Shown: positions 1-11,093, counted from the stretch's first letter. The stretch: DNA of 64,000 nucleotides from Nageia nagi (GCA_050084985.1 JBITNC010000002.1:5084001-5148000), one strand, 5' to 3'. The notes: generated from the letters alone by a model not told the origin. A program made the numbers and translations.

Positions 1-169
1 CTTATGTTATTTCTCAAAGATTTTCCTATCATTCACATTTTCCTTGGTTTTCAAAATGAAAATTTTTGCCTATCCTTCAACATAGGTAAAAAATTTCCCA
101 TTCATTCAAATTTTCCCTGATAAGTGCTAGTCTTATTATAAAGTTTTTGCTTGGTCAATGGCCTCGTCA

Positions 170-350
170 GGAGTGGTAGGCTTAAAAGCTTTAATAGATC
201 CTCTAAATAAACTCTTATAGATTTCAATCCGTATAGCAAGTACATTCTAGGGAATAAAGAGTGGTAGGCTTAAAAGCTTTAACAGTTCCTCTAATAAACT
301 TTTATAGTTTTCAATGTTTATGGCAATAACATCGCAGGGATTAATATTTT
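170..350. repeat. Two-copy tandem duplication of about 90 bp
   Basis: The segment beginning GAGTGGTAGGCTTAAAAGC occurs at about 172 and again at about 260. Each copy is followed by a related stretch that includes TCCTCTAA and a TTATAG-TTTCAAT element. The copies differ by several substitutions and single-base indels, so the duplication is not recent. Both copies lie inside the gag-like relic on the minus strand, and the indels put them in different frames. Confidence 0.75.
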
Positions 351-684
351 CTTCAGGCAATTGAGTATGATGAAGCCCTTTGCAATAATATGCCACAGTG
401 CAAATTGCTTTAGGCTCATTAGGGCCAACAAGCAATCCTCTTTAGTATAAGTCTGGTTATGAGATATAAGTTTATAACATTCAAGAGGGAATTTGGACAA
501 TTTAATATAAAGGTCTTTGCTCTTTTGAATGCCTCCATCAAACTTAGGAATGAGAATTCTCTCCTTTACTTTCAGTTGTTGGAATGACCATTCCGGTTCT
601 ATTGATTACAATGGCAATCACCCTCTCTTCTAACGTTTTCTGTAAGACTATTCAAATAAGGGGACTCGTGAGGTTTTAAGACAA

Positions 685-725
685 TTAAAACCTCTTTAAA
701 AGTTGAACTTTTAAAGAGGTTTTAA
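685..725. repeat. Perfect 20-bp inverted repeat with 1-nt spacer
   Basis: The arm TTAAAACCTCTTTAAAAGTT at 685-704 is followed by one G (705) and its exact reverse complement at 706-725. Such a structure could extrude a cruciform or form an RNA hairpin. I see no transposon terminal repeats or target duplication around it. Function is unknown. Confidence 0.9.
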
Positions 726-1017
726 CAGAAGCAAAAAAGAACAACATTATGAATATGGTAGTTGATTTTACATAGGGTCTCGAGGATGGCAATGGCAGGA
801 TAACTGGGATGCATTTCCAGTCTAATTTGGGATAGGAGGCCTTTTTCCTGGTATGGCAAATTAGAAAATGCAAAGAAATAAGAGAAATGAGAAAATTACT
901 CCAAAATATTTCCATTATACCATATTCCATTGCATCGTTTCAATAAGTCTTTAGACTACTGCTATACAATAATTACCAACATGGACATGTACATTATAAT
1001 TAGAGCATGAGATAGAC

Positions 1018-2258
1018 TGTGATATCCCTTTTGGATAATTGTAATTAATTGTGGGATTCGAAAGATTCCTCTTTGTAATATACTTTATTCATGTATTTAC
1101 ACTTTATAATTGTAACTTAGGATAGGAGACTTAATGGGTCAATGGACCCCACTGTGAGGCCCAAGTGGGACGTCTCCCTCCTAAGTGGTAGATTAGGCAT
1201 TTATTGTATTGGAGATCCCGAATTGTGGGAATCCCAAGGTATATTTATGCATGAGAGTGATGGACGACCACCAGCATGCTAGTGCCATACTGGGGAGGGC
1301 CCCACACCCCCATGTTGGCTCATGAGGACTCCAGGATCCCCACATTGGCACTTTAAGTGCTAGGGACCCCATGTTGGCATTATGAGTGATCATGACCCCC
1401 ACGTTGGCACTTTAAGTGATTGGGCCCCCCAAAAGCCTAACGTTGGATTAGATGGGCCTGGGATGACTCCTAGGTGAGATCCGAACATGAGTAATGTATA
1501 AATAGACATTTGGAGCTTCATTACTGGACACCACTTATGGATTATTACTTCTACTACAGTCCTTCAGACACAAGTCTTAGTTAGCAGTGCTAAGCAACAC
1601 TTCCTAGGCAGAGCATCTAGAGGGTAGTCAGGCTGAGGGATACTGTCTATCTATGGCATTGGTGGAGCACCTTTGCCCATCCGGTGGCATTCCGAGGGTT
1701 TACCTCTACCATTCAGTCGGTTAGCCAAAGTTTGAGGAGGGCTCCTTCAGTGGAGAGAATTCGAGATCTAAGGGGCTAGATCTATCTCATGGTTCCATAG
1801 TTTGTCCAGCATTGGAGATATCAATTATTGTGCACTAGTTGGGTCCTTGGAGGCCAACGACTACGCATTGGGTTTGGTATTGTATTGCATTTAGTGTATA
1901 TCATTTGTATACAACCAGAGGGCATGGGATCTCATTGTGTTGTGTATTCCATACTTGTGCATGCGTTGGATTGATTATGCTCATTGTGCATGTATGAGCC
2001 GGACATTGGCATTTTGATGTGTTATTCATTGTTATATGCTTGTAAATGCTAGATGTTGGCATACTAATGATTGGATCTTGCATGTTATACTTAGACGTTG
2101 GCATCTTGAAGATTTGAATGTTTAATCTTAAAGCCCTAACCCAAACATTGCATGCTTTAGGGTTTGATTGTATGTGTTTGATGCCCTAGACCTGACGTTA
2201 AGGCTTGATGATCCTGAATTGCCTATTTGTGGCTGATTTTGATTTTTGGATCATCACA
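1018..2258 (+). mobile_element. Solo LTR, same superfamily as the nested element's LTRs
   Basis: The segment starts TGTGATATCCC and ends GGATCATCACA, the TG...CA form of an LTR. It is flanked by TAGAC (1013-1017) and TAGAT (2259-2263), a target-site duplication with one mismatch. No internal region follows, so this is a solo LTR left by LTR-LTR recombination. A TATA-like box (GTATAAATAGAC, about 1497-1508) sets the orientation as plus. Sequence near its start (GGGTCAATGGACCCCACT, AAGTGGGACGTCTCC) is shared with the LTRs at 8136, 11075, 37912 and, on minus, 61831. Its end is closest to the LTR end at 35167. Confidence 0.85.
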
Positions 2259-2599
2259 TAGATTGATGGATAGTAGTCATTAAAACATTATCCTACATGT
2301 TCCATGAAACAAGTCATATCTTATGATGGCTTGACATACCTTTGAGCACAATTTGGCTGACCCATGTGCTCCATATGACATTTGATGGCCTCCAATGATC
2401 TCCCATGTGCCCACATTGCATTTTGTTGGTAATCTTTTCTCACACATTACAGTTCCAATTGACTCCAAACTTTAGCACATGCTATCCAATGTCAAAAGTT
2501 TGAGCCATAATATTATATGCAAATAATGTTAAAGAGAACCTAGTTTGGGAGACTTGACAATTGGTCATAGACTCATACTTCATCAAATACATGTTGGAT
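2259..2599. other. Short spacer between solo LTR and outer element
   Basis: This 340-bp stretch lies between the right TSD of the solo LTR and the left TSD (TGGAT, 2595-2599) of the 10 kb element. Removing that element would join it to 12662 onward. I see no coding or RNA feature in it. Confidence 0.5.
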
Positions 2600-3672
2600 T
2601 GTAATGTCCCCAATTTTAGCATTTCATTCATCTTGGCATTGTATCATTTTTATTGGACCACATGGAGTGGGATGCCTCTCTTTAGAGAATAATTAGGAAT
2701 TATTTTAGTTTTTAGGAGTGATTTTTTATATTTTAAATAATAATGGGACTTTATTTGATGTAATAATGTAAGTTTGCAATCCCAAAAGAGAATTAGATAT
2801 TCTATTTGGGACGTCCTATGTCTATGAGTGTTTTTGGTATTTTTGAGGCATTAATTAATGCTCTCGCTTGTAATCATGTAGCGTAGAACTCTAGGAGTGA
2901 TATTTGTGATCTCGAAGAAGGATTGTCTCCCAAAAAGGGACGTCCAATGTCATAGTGCTATTAGGGATCTCAAGATTCGAGATCATAATCCCAAGGCAAG
3001 ATTGTAAGCATCAAGATGGAACGTCTAGTTGTGCATGAATTCGAGGTGAGATCTAAGCCCCATAATAGAATGTCTAGCTATATATGGGAGGAAAGCACCT
3101 CTTTGAGATCATCTTTGTCTATTATCATCTTCTATCTCTTGAGTAAGTGACTTGTCACTTCTCTAGCATTCTTATGGACAAAAACTCGTGTTCTCAGGAG
3201 TGGATCCCTCACAAGATTCATGGGTGCTTCAATGTTCTAGATCCAGTAGTTAGAGGTCCTTCAGAGGTGTGTCCAACCTTTGGGGTTGTGGAGGTTCCGT
3301 TTTGGGTTCAGTTCCAAGGGTTTGAGGCCCTAACAGTGTGACTTCCAGCCTTGGAGGAGAGTTTTCATCACTTGGAGCATCATCTCACCTCTTGGACTCA
3401 AGCGTCCAACTAGTTGTGCATTTTGGAGTTGCTTGTTTCCAAATCTGGTCTCCAAAGCCAGACGTCTAGACCATTGGGCCATATCTGCTAAGCTTTGAGC
3501 TTTATAGTGAGACGTCCAACCCTAGGATATTTTGGATGATTTTTTGAGCATTGTATTTGGTTCCAAAGTGTACTTTATTTCATATTTGATTTTTCTGTCC
3601 CAAATAAAATTGCTTTGGTGTGTAATTTATTTTTTAAGTAAAATTGCATTTTTACTAATTTGGGACATTATA
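2600..3672 (+). repeat. 5' LTR of outer element
   Basis: This 1,073-bp LTR starts TGTAATGTCCCC and ends GGGACATTATA, the final CA having changed to TA. It matches 7379-8135 plus 12277-12656. It carries an unusual number of ACGT-core sites (GGGACGTCC, AGACGTCTAGA, GAGACGTCC). Several of these read ATGT in the other copy, which fits loss of methylated CpG. Confidence 0.9.
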
Positions 3673-3673
3673 G

Positions 3674-3685
3674 TGGTATCAAAGT
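3674..3685 (+). other. tRNA-Met-type primer binding site, outer element
   Basis: TGGTATCAAAG lies one base after the 5' LTR. It resembles the usual plant initiator tRNA-Met complement TGGTATCAGAGC and so marks the start of minus-strand DNA synthesis. Confidence 0.85.
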
Positions 3686-3791
3686 TGGTTTCTTGTCAGC
3701 CCATGTAGTGATTTTGAGGCAGTCTACTCATTGGTACTATCGAAGGAGGAAAAAGTCGAATTCCAATCTTCAAATCTAGCTAGAAGAAGAA

Positions 3792-4984
3792 ATGGACTGG
3801 GTAGAAGAAATGTTTGAGGAAGGAGAGATGCATGAAGAGGGAGAACGACAAGAGGAAAGAAATGAAAATCTTAATGATAGAGCCGAAAGGAAATTTGATG
3901 TTATGCTCGATATGATGACAAAGTTGTTGGCCAAGTTAGATCAAGGGATCATTTAGCTAGCTCATGGAGAGAGTTCGGCCAGGAGAGAGTCCACTCAGCC
4001 TGTATTTCGTTGACCAATGCCATATGTGGGAGGAGAGAATTCCACTAGGAATTCACCTTTGCGTCCACTTCCTGAGTAGCCGCCACCCCTACCTAGGTCG
4101 TTTAGGCCAATGTTCCTTCAAAAGCAAGAAATAGATTCAAGTTTTGTGATGCCCTTGGAGCTGAATGCCCTTTTCCAGGAATACCAAGGAAATAATGAAG
4201 ATTTTAAAGCTTCAGTTACCTTCCAGAGCTACCTAGAGATCTTGGGGAAGAGAGCTGGAGCAAGTTGTTTTCTGGGAGGCAACCAAGGAGATAGGAGAGA
4301 TCTGCAACAGAAGCTGCATTGGATGCAAGTGCCAATGTATGACGGTAGTGACAAGATGATGACTACGACATAGCTACAGAAATTTTAGACATGCTTCACC
4401 CTTAGCCCTATGTCAGAAGAGGACAATATGCAATTTGCAACCCTACACCTAGAGGGAGTTGGAGTTGCATATGATTGGTGGTTTCATGGATTGATCACAC
4501 TAAGCCACAAGTTCGTCCATACTTTTGGAGAGTTTAGTTGGAGGATCTTGGATTGTTTTGATCAAAAGGATGAGGTGAATGTTTTCGAGATCTAGCATCT
4601 GTGAGGCAAAAGAGCATGGTTGAGGCCTACATTGTAGAGATCTTAGTGATGGCGCAAAACATCTCGGAGAAGAGGGTGACGTTCCTATTCATGGAGGGTT
4701 TGCTCAAGCCATTGAGGGGCATGGTGAAGGCATTTGCTCCTATTTCTTTGCAAGATGCCATCAAAAGGTCATTCACATTGGAGCCTTCCATGATGAGATC
4801 CAAACTTGGGATGTTTAGGCCATTACAGAAGAGTGCCTCTTACTTTGAGAGGATTTTGTCCCATTCCCAGAGAAGTCACTTACCTCTAGCAACTAAGAAG
4901 ATGGATGAGGCTACTAAGACTGATTTGAGGCAGAATAAGTTGTGCTTCTCTTGCAAGAGTCCGTGGGAGCCGGGTCACCATTAA
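3792..4984 (+). pseudogene. Decayed gag, outer element
   Basis: A frame opens at an ATG (3792) about 110 bp after the primer site with an acidic, charged N-terminus (repeated E-E and E-R). It is then broken by several stops and frameshifts. From about 4410 it reads like a retrotransposon gag core: F-A-T-L-H-L-E-G and a tryptophan pair (Y-D-W-W-F), then F-S-W-R-I-L-D-C-F. Near the end, about 4940-4984, is a zinc-knuckle-like segment C-F-S-C...P-G-H-H followed at once by a stop. The layout is that of Ty3-type gag. The protein would coat the element's RNA, but this copy cannot make it intact. Confidence 0.65.
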
Positions 4985-5163
4985 CTTGGAAAAGGGTAGA
5001 TCCACTATGTTGAGGTCATTTCAAAGGATGAGTTTGGTATGGAGCTATATCTGGAGGATCTAGGGCAACTGATCCAATACAATTAGATCCAATTTGGTTA
5101 GATCCAAGACGATTAGATCTAGGATGTCCACATCTAGGCACTAAGGATGCAAATCGTGGCACA

Positions 5164-5927
5164 TTGGCCGCAATTTTTGGTGCGCCCAAGTACTTAACCA
5201 TCAGGATGCAAGGAAAGGTAGTTGGAGAGAATGTCATTGTCTTGATTGATGGTGGGGCTACCCACAACTTCATTGATGAAGGTTTCATAGCCAAGAAGAA
5301 TCTCCAAGCTGAAGATTTTATTGGGTTCAAAGTGGCAAATGCCAATGGGCAAATTTCTCTTTACGAAAAGGTGGTGAAAAAGTTTGGAGTCAGACTTGAA
5401 GATCATGTGGTGAGAGATGATTTCTATATCTTTCGATGGGCGGAATCCCCCACATGGTACTTGGAGTACAATGGTTGTATTCCTTGGGGAAGATTTACTC
5501 CAATTATCAAACATTGGAGATGAGATTCAAATATCAAGGACATGAAATCACCTTGAAGAGAATGAAAGATCATTACCCTAAACAAGGAACATCAAGCAGA
5601 TTGGAGGTGGTGTATGATGGAGCTTGTGAAGTGAATTTCGTTTCAGATTTGATGGACATGAGGGATGAGGACCTCAATATACAGCAAGAGATATCTAATT
5701 TTTGTAAGCATGGAACAGATCTTGATCAAGGATCTAGTGAAGAGACCTTTTGGAGTACCCAACACTCAGTTTTGAATCTCCAAGAGGGATGTCCAGCTCT
5801 AGGAAGTTTGTGGAGGAGCTTGGAACATCAGATCCAGTGTTACTCAGCATTAGGAAGGGATGTCCACCTTATAGAGCATCATCTGTGCTATTTTGACACT
5901 TGGAACTGCCATGAAAATGCCACATAA
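5164..5927 (+). pseudogene. Retropepsin-like protease relic, outer element
   Basis: In the frame at 5164-5523, residues near 29-35 read L-I-D-G-G-A-T-H-N-F-I. This is the plant Ty3-type aspartic protease signature, with Gly in place of Ser/Thr in D-[ST]-G. A frameshift near 5436-5523 moves the reading to V-L-G-V-Q-W-L..L-G, the second conserved protease block. The frame then runs to 5927 without reaching a reverse transcriptase. The active-site change and the frameshift argue that it is dead. The abrupt end of pol is what makes the element non-autonomous. Confidence 0.6.
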
Positions 5928-7364
5928 AGGTATGACCTCAATTCTGAATTTTGTTTGTATCACAACAACAGTCTATTCATTCGGTATAAAATTGATATTC
6001 ATGAGGACCATGGGAAGAGTCAAGCATTGATGACTGTTGAAAAAGAGATGCAACTTGCATCATTAAAGATCACTTAAGAGATCTATTCTTGTGGAAAAAA
6101 TCTATCCATGTTTGGTCTTAGTTTGCTCAATATGAGTGTAATTGAGATGAGCAAAACTTTCAAGGAGGATGTCATAAGTAGGACTGCATTTGTTGACATG
6201 TTTGGGGCCTGCATTGCTGCTGAACCTTGAGATTGATCGGTTGATATCATTTTGGGCTGCATTGTTGATGTTTTGGGCAGCACCTTTTGTGATGAATGAA
6301 GAAGTGTTTGGGGCTGTTATTGACTCATTCTTTCATACTATTTGAGGCTGCATTCTCTGTGTTGACAATAACAGTACCTTTCTTGATGAATGGGGCTGTT
6401 TCTTCTTTGACATTCAGAGCTGCATTTCTGTTTTTATATGAGAGGTCTTTACTTATGTTTTGGATGATGAATAGAGCTGAAATTTTGAGAAATGAAGCCA
6501 CATTTCTGTTGACATTTGGAGCTGTTGCAGTTGCATGTTTGTTGGTAATTAGGACTGTGTTTTTTAGAGCAATTGGCAGACCCAATGATGCTTAGGGCTG
6601 CAATTATGATATTTGGGACTGTTCCACTTGTGTTGCTCATGATAAAAAGGGTTGATTTAGTTGCACACTTCATATTGGTGTCAAAGGCTGCATTTGTGTT
6701 GATTTGGACTGCAAGTTTGATGAAGACTACTGCTGTCTTTATTGTGTTTTGGGGTCCATCTTGGGTGATGTTTACTGCTGTCTTACTTTTGACATTTTGG
6801 GCTGTATTTTTCATGACACATCTAATGGTGTTTGGGGATGTGTTGGAGACAGTGGAGGCTGCATTGTATATCAGATGTGTGTTCTTAATAACTGCTGCAT
6901 TTATCATGATATTTGGGGCTGCACTTTTGATGAAGTTGGATACAAACTTCATAAAGATGTTTAGGTCTGCCATGGTGATGATGATGATGGCTGTGTTTTT
7001 CACATGGTTTGGGACTGATATGCACATGCATGAGCTTGTAGATTTCATGTATGCTTATTTGCAAGACATGAAAGATGACAATGATGTCATGATGATAGTT
7101 TCTCAAGACTACAGTGATTGCCTTATTGATTGGGTATTACATTCACATATTGATGAAAAACTTCAAATTTTTCTTACAGAATGTATGGATCTTGATGTTG
7201 TCTTTGCACCAGAGGATACATGGAAGATAATATCTTGACATGTTGAGGATGTGGAGCCAAACTTTGATGTTATTGCAAGTAGAGAGAAGCAAAACATTGG
7301 TGAAATTGTTTTTGTTGAAGAGGTTGTACATCCTATTTGGAATTGCTTGAGGAGAAGCTATTTT
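5928..7364 (+). pseudogene. Repeat-rich 3' frame (shared unknown module), outer element
   Basis: From about 6130 to 7000 the DNA is built from degenerate repeats of roughly 30-40 bp around GGGCTGCATTT-TGATG. They open long frames on both strands; on plus, the main one runs from an ATG at 6585 to a stop at 7238. The predicted protein is hydrophobic, rich in A, V, F, M and W. After the repeats, the C-terminus (C-L-I-D-W-V-L then D-L-D-V-V....D-T-W) matches the ends of the reading frames at 36371-37911 and 10479-11093. It runs into the polypurine tract. I do not recognise the family. An env-like or accessory role is possible but unproven. Confidence 0.55.
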
Positions 7365-7378
7365 GAGTGGGGTGGACT
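7365..7378 (+). other. Polypurine tract, outer element
   Basis: GAGTGGGGTGGACT immediately precedes the TGTAAT start of the 3' LTR, the position where plus-strand DNA priming occurs. Confidence 0.8.
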
Positions 7379-8135
7379 TGTAATATCCCCAATTTTGCTC
7401 ACCCATTTCGGCATTGTATCATTTTTATTGGGCCACATGGAATGGGACACCCTTCTTTAGAGAATAATTAGGAACTATTTTAGTAGTTAGGAGTGATTTT
7501 TTATATTTTAAATAATAATGGGATTTTATTTGATGTAATAATGTAAGTTTGTAATCCCAAAAGAGAATTAGACATATCTATTTGGGACGTCTTATGTATA
7601 GGAGTGTTTTTGGTATTTTTGAGGTATTAATTAATGCTCTCGCTTTTAATCATGTAATGTAGATCTCTAGGAGTGATATTTGTGATCCTGAAGAGGAATT
7701 ATATCTCCCAAAAAGGAATGTCTAGTGTCATAGTGCTATTGGGATCTCAAGATTCGAAAATCATAATCCCAAGGCAAGATTGTAAGCATCAAGATGGGAT
7801 TTCCAGTTGTGCATGACTCCGACGTGAAATCTAGGCCCCAAAATGGAATGTCTAGCTATATGTGGGAGGAGAACACCTCTTTGAGATCATCTTTGTCTAT
7901 TATCATCTTTTATCTTGAGTAAGTGACTTGCCACTTCTCCAGCCTTCCTGTGGACGAAAACATGTAGAAAGGAGACTTCTTGAGGACAAAAACCTTCAAG
8001 GAGTAAAGGACGAAGGATGAAAACCCTTGTGTTTCCAAGAATGGATCCCTCACAGGATTCACAGGTGCTTCAATGTTCCATATCCAACGATTGGAGGTCC
8101 TTCAATGGTGCATCCAGCCTATGGGATTGTGAAGG
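7379..8135 (+). repeat. 3' LTR of outer element, left part
   Basis: It is collinear with 2600-3280 of the 5' LTR. It is interrupted after GAAGG (8131-8135) by the nested element and resumes at 12277. It includes an extra short segment around 7966-8040 with repeated AAGGA/GGACGA words that is absent from the 5' LTR. Several GACGTC sites of the 5' LTR are GAATGTC or GATTTCC here. Confidence 0.85.
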
Positions 8136-9321
8136 TGTGATGTACCCCTTTTGAGTATTGTAATTAATTTTGGAATCCAACGGATTACCGCTTTGTACAT
8201 ATTTAATTATGTTTTATTAGCTAGGTCTTGGGATAGAAGATATAAAGGTCCATTGGACCCTGCTGTGAGCCCTAAGTGGGATGTCTCCCACCCAAGTGTA
8301 GTTTAGTGTGATTTAATGTACTTGGAGATCCCGAAATATGATTATGGGAATCCCAAGGTCTATTTAGCACCTATAGCATGGACAATCACTTAATGGCTCG
8401 AACGTTGAGATTGGGAGCACTTATACACATGCATCAACCTTGGGGAGACTTTAGACCCCCACGTGGCCCCATGACACTCACGCATGCCTCCTTGACCCAC
8501 GCATGCATCCTTAGGCCCACGTTGAACTTGAGGACCCATGTGGAGCATGAGGGAGGCCCAGATACCCACGTTGTGCCTGGAATGACTCCTAGGTGCAATC
8601 ATTGGGGTTTGAGGGGCTAGGTGATGACTTTGAGGTGAGATCCAAATCCAGTGAGAGCTATATTAGCCCTTAGAGCATCGTTGTTGGATATACAAATTAT
8701 TGATTATACACTTACCGTCCAGAGGACAGAAGTCTTAGCGTAACGTCGAGCAATATTCCTAGGTGCAACATCTAGAAGGATTGATAGGCTGAGGGATCCT
8801 GTTAATCTACGATTTTTGATGTAGCACCTTAGCTCATCTAGTGGTATTCTGAGGTCACATTTCTACCATTCAGTTGGTCGCCAGGGTTTGGAGAGGGCTC
8901 CTTTGGTGGAGAGGATTCAGATTGAGGGAGTGAGGCTATCCCATTCAGTGTTTCGTCCATTCATCTTTAAGGATATTCGTTGTGCCTAGTTGGCTCCCTA
9001 GGAGGCCAACGTTGAGCCCTTTGGGCTTGGTATTGTATCTTGTTCCATCATATATCTTAATACAAGTTGTGGGCTATTGGAACTCATATTTGGATTGTGC
9101 ACTTGTCTATATTTGCAATGTTGTGGTATGTTTGCCCTTTCATGCATGTTGTAGCTAGACGTCGGCATTATTGTGTTGTATAGACTTGTATTGGATGCTC
9201 TAACCCTAATGTTGGCATATTGAGGTGTTGAATGCTTGTTGATGCCCTTCTAGGCCAAACGTGGGTGCTTGTTCAATTTAATTTGCTTAATTGCATGTAA
9301 AATTGTATTTGGGATTCTACA
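8136..9321 (+). repeat. 5' LTR of nested element
   Basis: It starts TGTGATGTACCCC and ends GGGATTCTACA. It is closely similar to 11075-12271 throughout, with scattered substitutions and a small AATTATTT indel near 11145. The LTR carries several copies of a 30-40 bp motif around CCCACGTTG and CCCACGCATG. Confidence 0.92.
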
Positions 9322-9577
9322 GTGGTATCAAAGCTTGGATCTGGCCAACCTGTGTGGTGAGATCTAGCTATAAGCAAATTGAACCAGTGGATCAAGAGGT
9401 TCTGCACTTAAAAGGCCAGTTTCAGGGTCAAAATGATAGTTTTTCGGGATAATCTGAATTCGTAGACTAAGTAGTCTGGGGTTTGGACAATATATCTATA
9501 GATCTGAAGGTCGTTTCTAGGTATAAAAAGTCTTGATCTATTATCCTGGCTAATTATAAAATTTTAATATGAAGATT

Positions 9578-10416
9578 TCAGGTTTCTGAGTTAGGGTTTT
9601 GAAGACTATGGCACCATGGGAAGAAACCAAGAAGTATGATAAGCTCGTATATCTTTGTAGAAACATTTTGTAGCTCTACTTGACATACCTCATGTAGTGA
9701 TACAATGATTTCTGATTTTCCAAGATCTGAAATAGCATTCTTTTCTTTGCAATCCCTATCTTCCTCCATGTTAGATTCAAAGCCATCTTCACCTTCCTTA
9801 CTACTATTTCCGGAAACCAAATCTTAAACAACAATTTCCTCTTTCTTTCCAATCTTATTACTTTCAACAACACCATGCAAAATTTTTTAATTATTGTCAT
9901 AGAAATGAGAATTGCTTTCATACCTTTTTGGGGTGTCAACATGGCTGGTCCAAGATTCTTCCTTTGCCAATTCTCCTTTTTGTCCAACGTTGGGTGCCCA
10001 AGCTCCTTGGTGTTCAACGTGGGGTGCTAAACCTTGTCCTAGTTCAACGTTGGGTGCCAAGCCTTCTTTATGTCTAGTGTGGGATGTCAGACTTCCTCTA
10101 TGCCCAACGTGTGATGCCAAGATGCCTCCTTGTCTATTCTCACCGTTGAATATAGGAATCTTATCAATCCCTCTTTTGATTCCGTCGGAATTCTTTCTTG
10201 GTATTTTTGTGGCCATGGTGGAGATGAACATGATGGTGGAAAATGTTGAGTTCTTCTTTTTGCATGAAGAGTGTCTTGAGATCTGAAATCTTCTCTGGAT
10301 TTGATGTCATTTTCTTCACACTCTCTCATACGGCCAGATCGGAGTGATCTAGGGCTAGTGTAACCCCCAACGTCTCTTCTTGAGGAATTTCTTTGGAGAA
10401 ATGCATTTAACTCCAT
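9578..10416 (-). pseudogene. Antisense charged coding relic inside nested element
   Basis: Overlapping minus-strand frames (10416-10087, 10231-9887, 10017-9676, 9820-9578) form one reading broken by frameshifts. The N-terminal part is basic (S-R-R-D-V, R-S-L-R-S-G-R-M-R) and a K-I-P-I-F-N-G-E segment is gag-like. The middle is a tandem repeat of about 10-11 residues around A-P-N-V-x-x-x-G (separate entry), and the C-terminal part is acidic. It lies opposite to the element's own direction of transcription, so it may be a captured fragment of another gene or element. I do not recognise the family. Confidence 0.45.
9960..10130 (-). repeat. CACGTTG-core minisatellite, about 30-bp unit
   Basis: Read on minus, units such as GCACCCCACGTTGAACACCA and GCACCCAACGTTGGACAAAA repeat four to six times at roughly 30-bp spacing. 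They encode A-P-H-V/A-P-N-V/T-S-H repeats. The same core occurs in plus orientation in the LTRs and in the element at 34833-39087. Confidence 0.7.
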
Positions 10417-10478
10417 AGTTTGCTATTGTATTTTTATATCTGATATGCACTCTTTTGGATGAAAGTACTCCTTGCAAG

Positions 10479-11093
10479 ATGGTTGTTCATATTTCAGAAT
10501 GTGATGCTTGGTTGGCTGATTTAAATGAAGATGAGTGCACTAAAATTTCAGACCTGTTATGTATTTGCTCCATCACTAACATGGTTGGAAATAGTTTCAA
10601 AAAGTTGATTGCTATCCCTATCTTAATGGATACAATCATTGATGACTATTTGGTGATGATAAGAGGCTTTGTTTGGATTATTGTTGGTATTTCAGGTCCT
10701 GCTTTGTTGGCTGCCATTAGTACACAGTTAGAGACCTTTTGGTTGGCACTCCTTGCACTGTTTGAGGGTAATTATGAAGACCCAACATTGGCAACCTTTC
10801 TACCAACTATTGATACATGTTTGCACATTGATTGGGAAGTCTTGAGAACTGATTTTGAGCCATTGCACGCTGATTTTTATTTCATACCTGAGTATCATAC
10901 ACTTGCTAATTTTTGGAAGGCTGTTGTGCACACTTTTGTGGTTGAGTTTGTTGGATGCATAATTGATATGGTTTTTTCACTTGAGCATGATGGACTCTAT
11001 TCTTTGAGATGGGTTTGGGACCTTTGGTTGTATTGTAATTGCTTGATGGCAAGCAATCTCGAGAGGGGAGGCTTTGTGACATCCCCCTTTTGA
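10479..11093 (+). CDS. Unknown protein, shared 3' module of nested element
   Basis: An open frame of about 200 residues starts at ATG 10479 (an in-frame TTG lies 24 bases upstream). It runs through the polypurine tract and stops 19 bases into the 3' LTR. It has a hydrophobic middle (I-I-V-G-I-S-G-P-A-L-L-A-A). The C-terminus T-C-L-H-I-D-W-E-V-L-R-T...L-H-A-D-F...L-E-H-D..Y-S-L-R-W-x-W-D matches the end of the frame at 36371-37911 almost residue for residue. The outer element's frame at 7060-7240 is a more distant match. No known domain is recognised. Being the only long intact frame in this element, it is the best candidate for a product. Confidence 0.5.
   Translation: MVVHISECDAWLADLNEDECTKISDLLCICSITNMVGNSFKKLIAIPILMDTIIDDYLVMIRGFVWIIVGISGPALLAAISTQLETFWLALLALFEGNYEDPTLATFLPTIDTCLHIDWEVLRTDFEPLHADFYFIPEYHTLANFWKAVVHTFVVEFVGCIIDMVFSLEHDGLYSLRWVWDLWLYCNCLMASNLERGGFVTSPF
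11061..11074 (+). other. Polypurine tract, nested element
   Basis: GAGAGGGGAGGCTT directly precedes the TGTGACATCC start of the 3' LTR. The equivalent tract at 37899-37911 has the same GGGGAGGCTT core, which supports relatedness of the two elements. Confidence 0.85.

Larger units (their letters stand above)
1..1017. other. Repeat-derived flank with gag-like scraps, no intact gene
   Basis: No intact gene is visible. On the minus strand, short open stretches around 130-440 read like a decayed retrotransposon gag: a segment with K-P-T-T-P-D-E-A-I-D resembles the Ty3-type gag pattern 'K-P-T-T-x-E-E-A-I'. The segment is tandemly duplicated (separate entry). A perfect palindrome sits at 685-725. 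The remainder is AT-rich and I see nothing else in it. The gag assignment rests on one short motif and is weak. Confidence 0.3.

Noticed and set aside
6449-7048. 199-residue minus-strand frame rich in Asn, Thr and Lys
   Set aside because: It mirrors the plus-strand repeats. The C-terminal similarity to other elements is found only on plus, so minus is the shadow.
6885-7106. Minus-strand frame with a run of His residues
   Set aside because: It is the complement of a (GAT)n run in the repeat-rich 3' frame of the outer element; open frames occur on both strands because of repeat composition.
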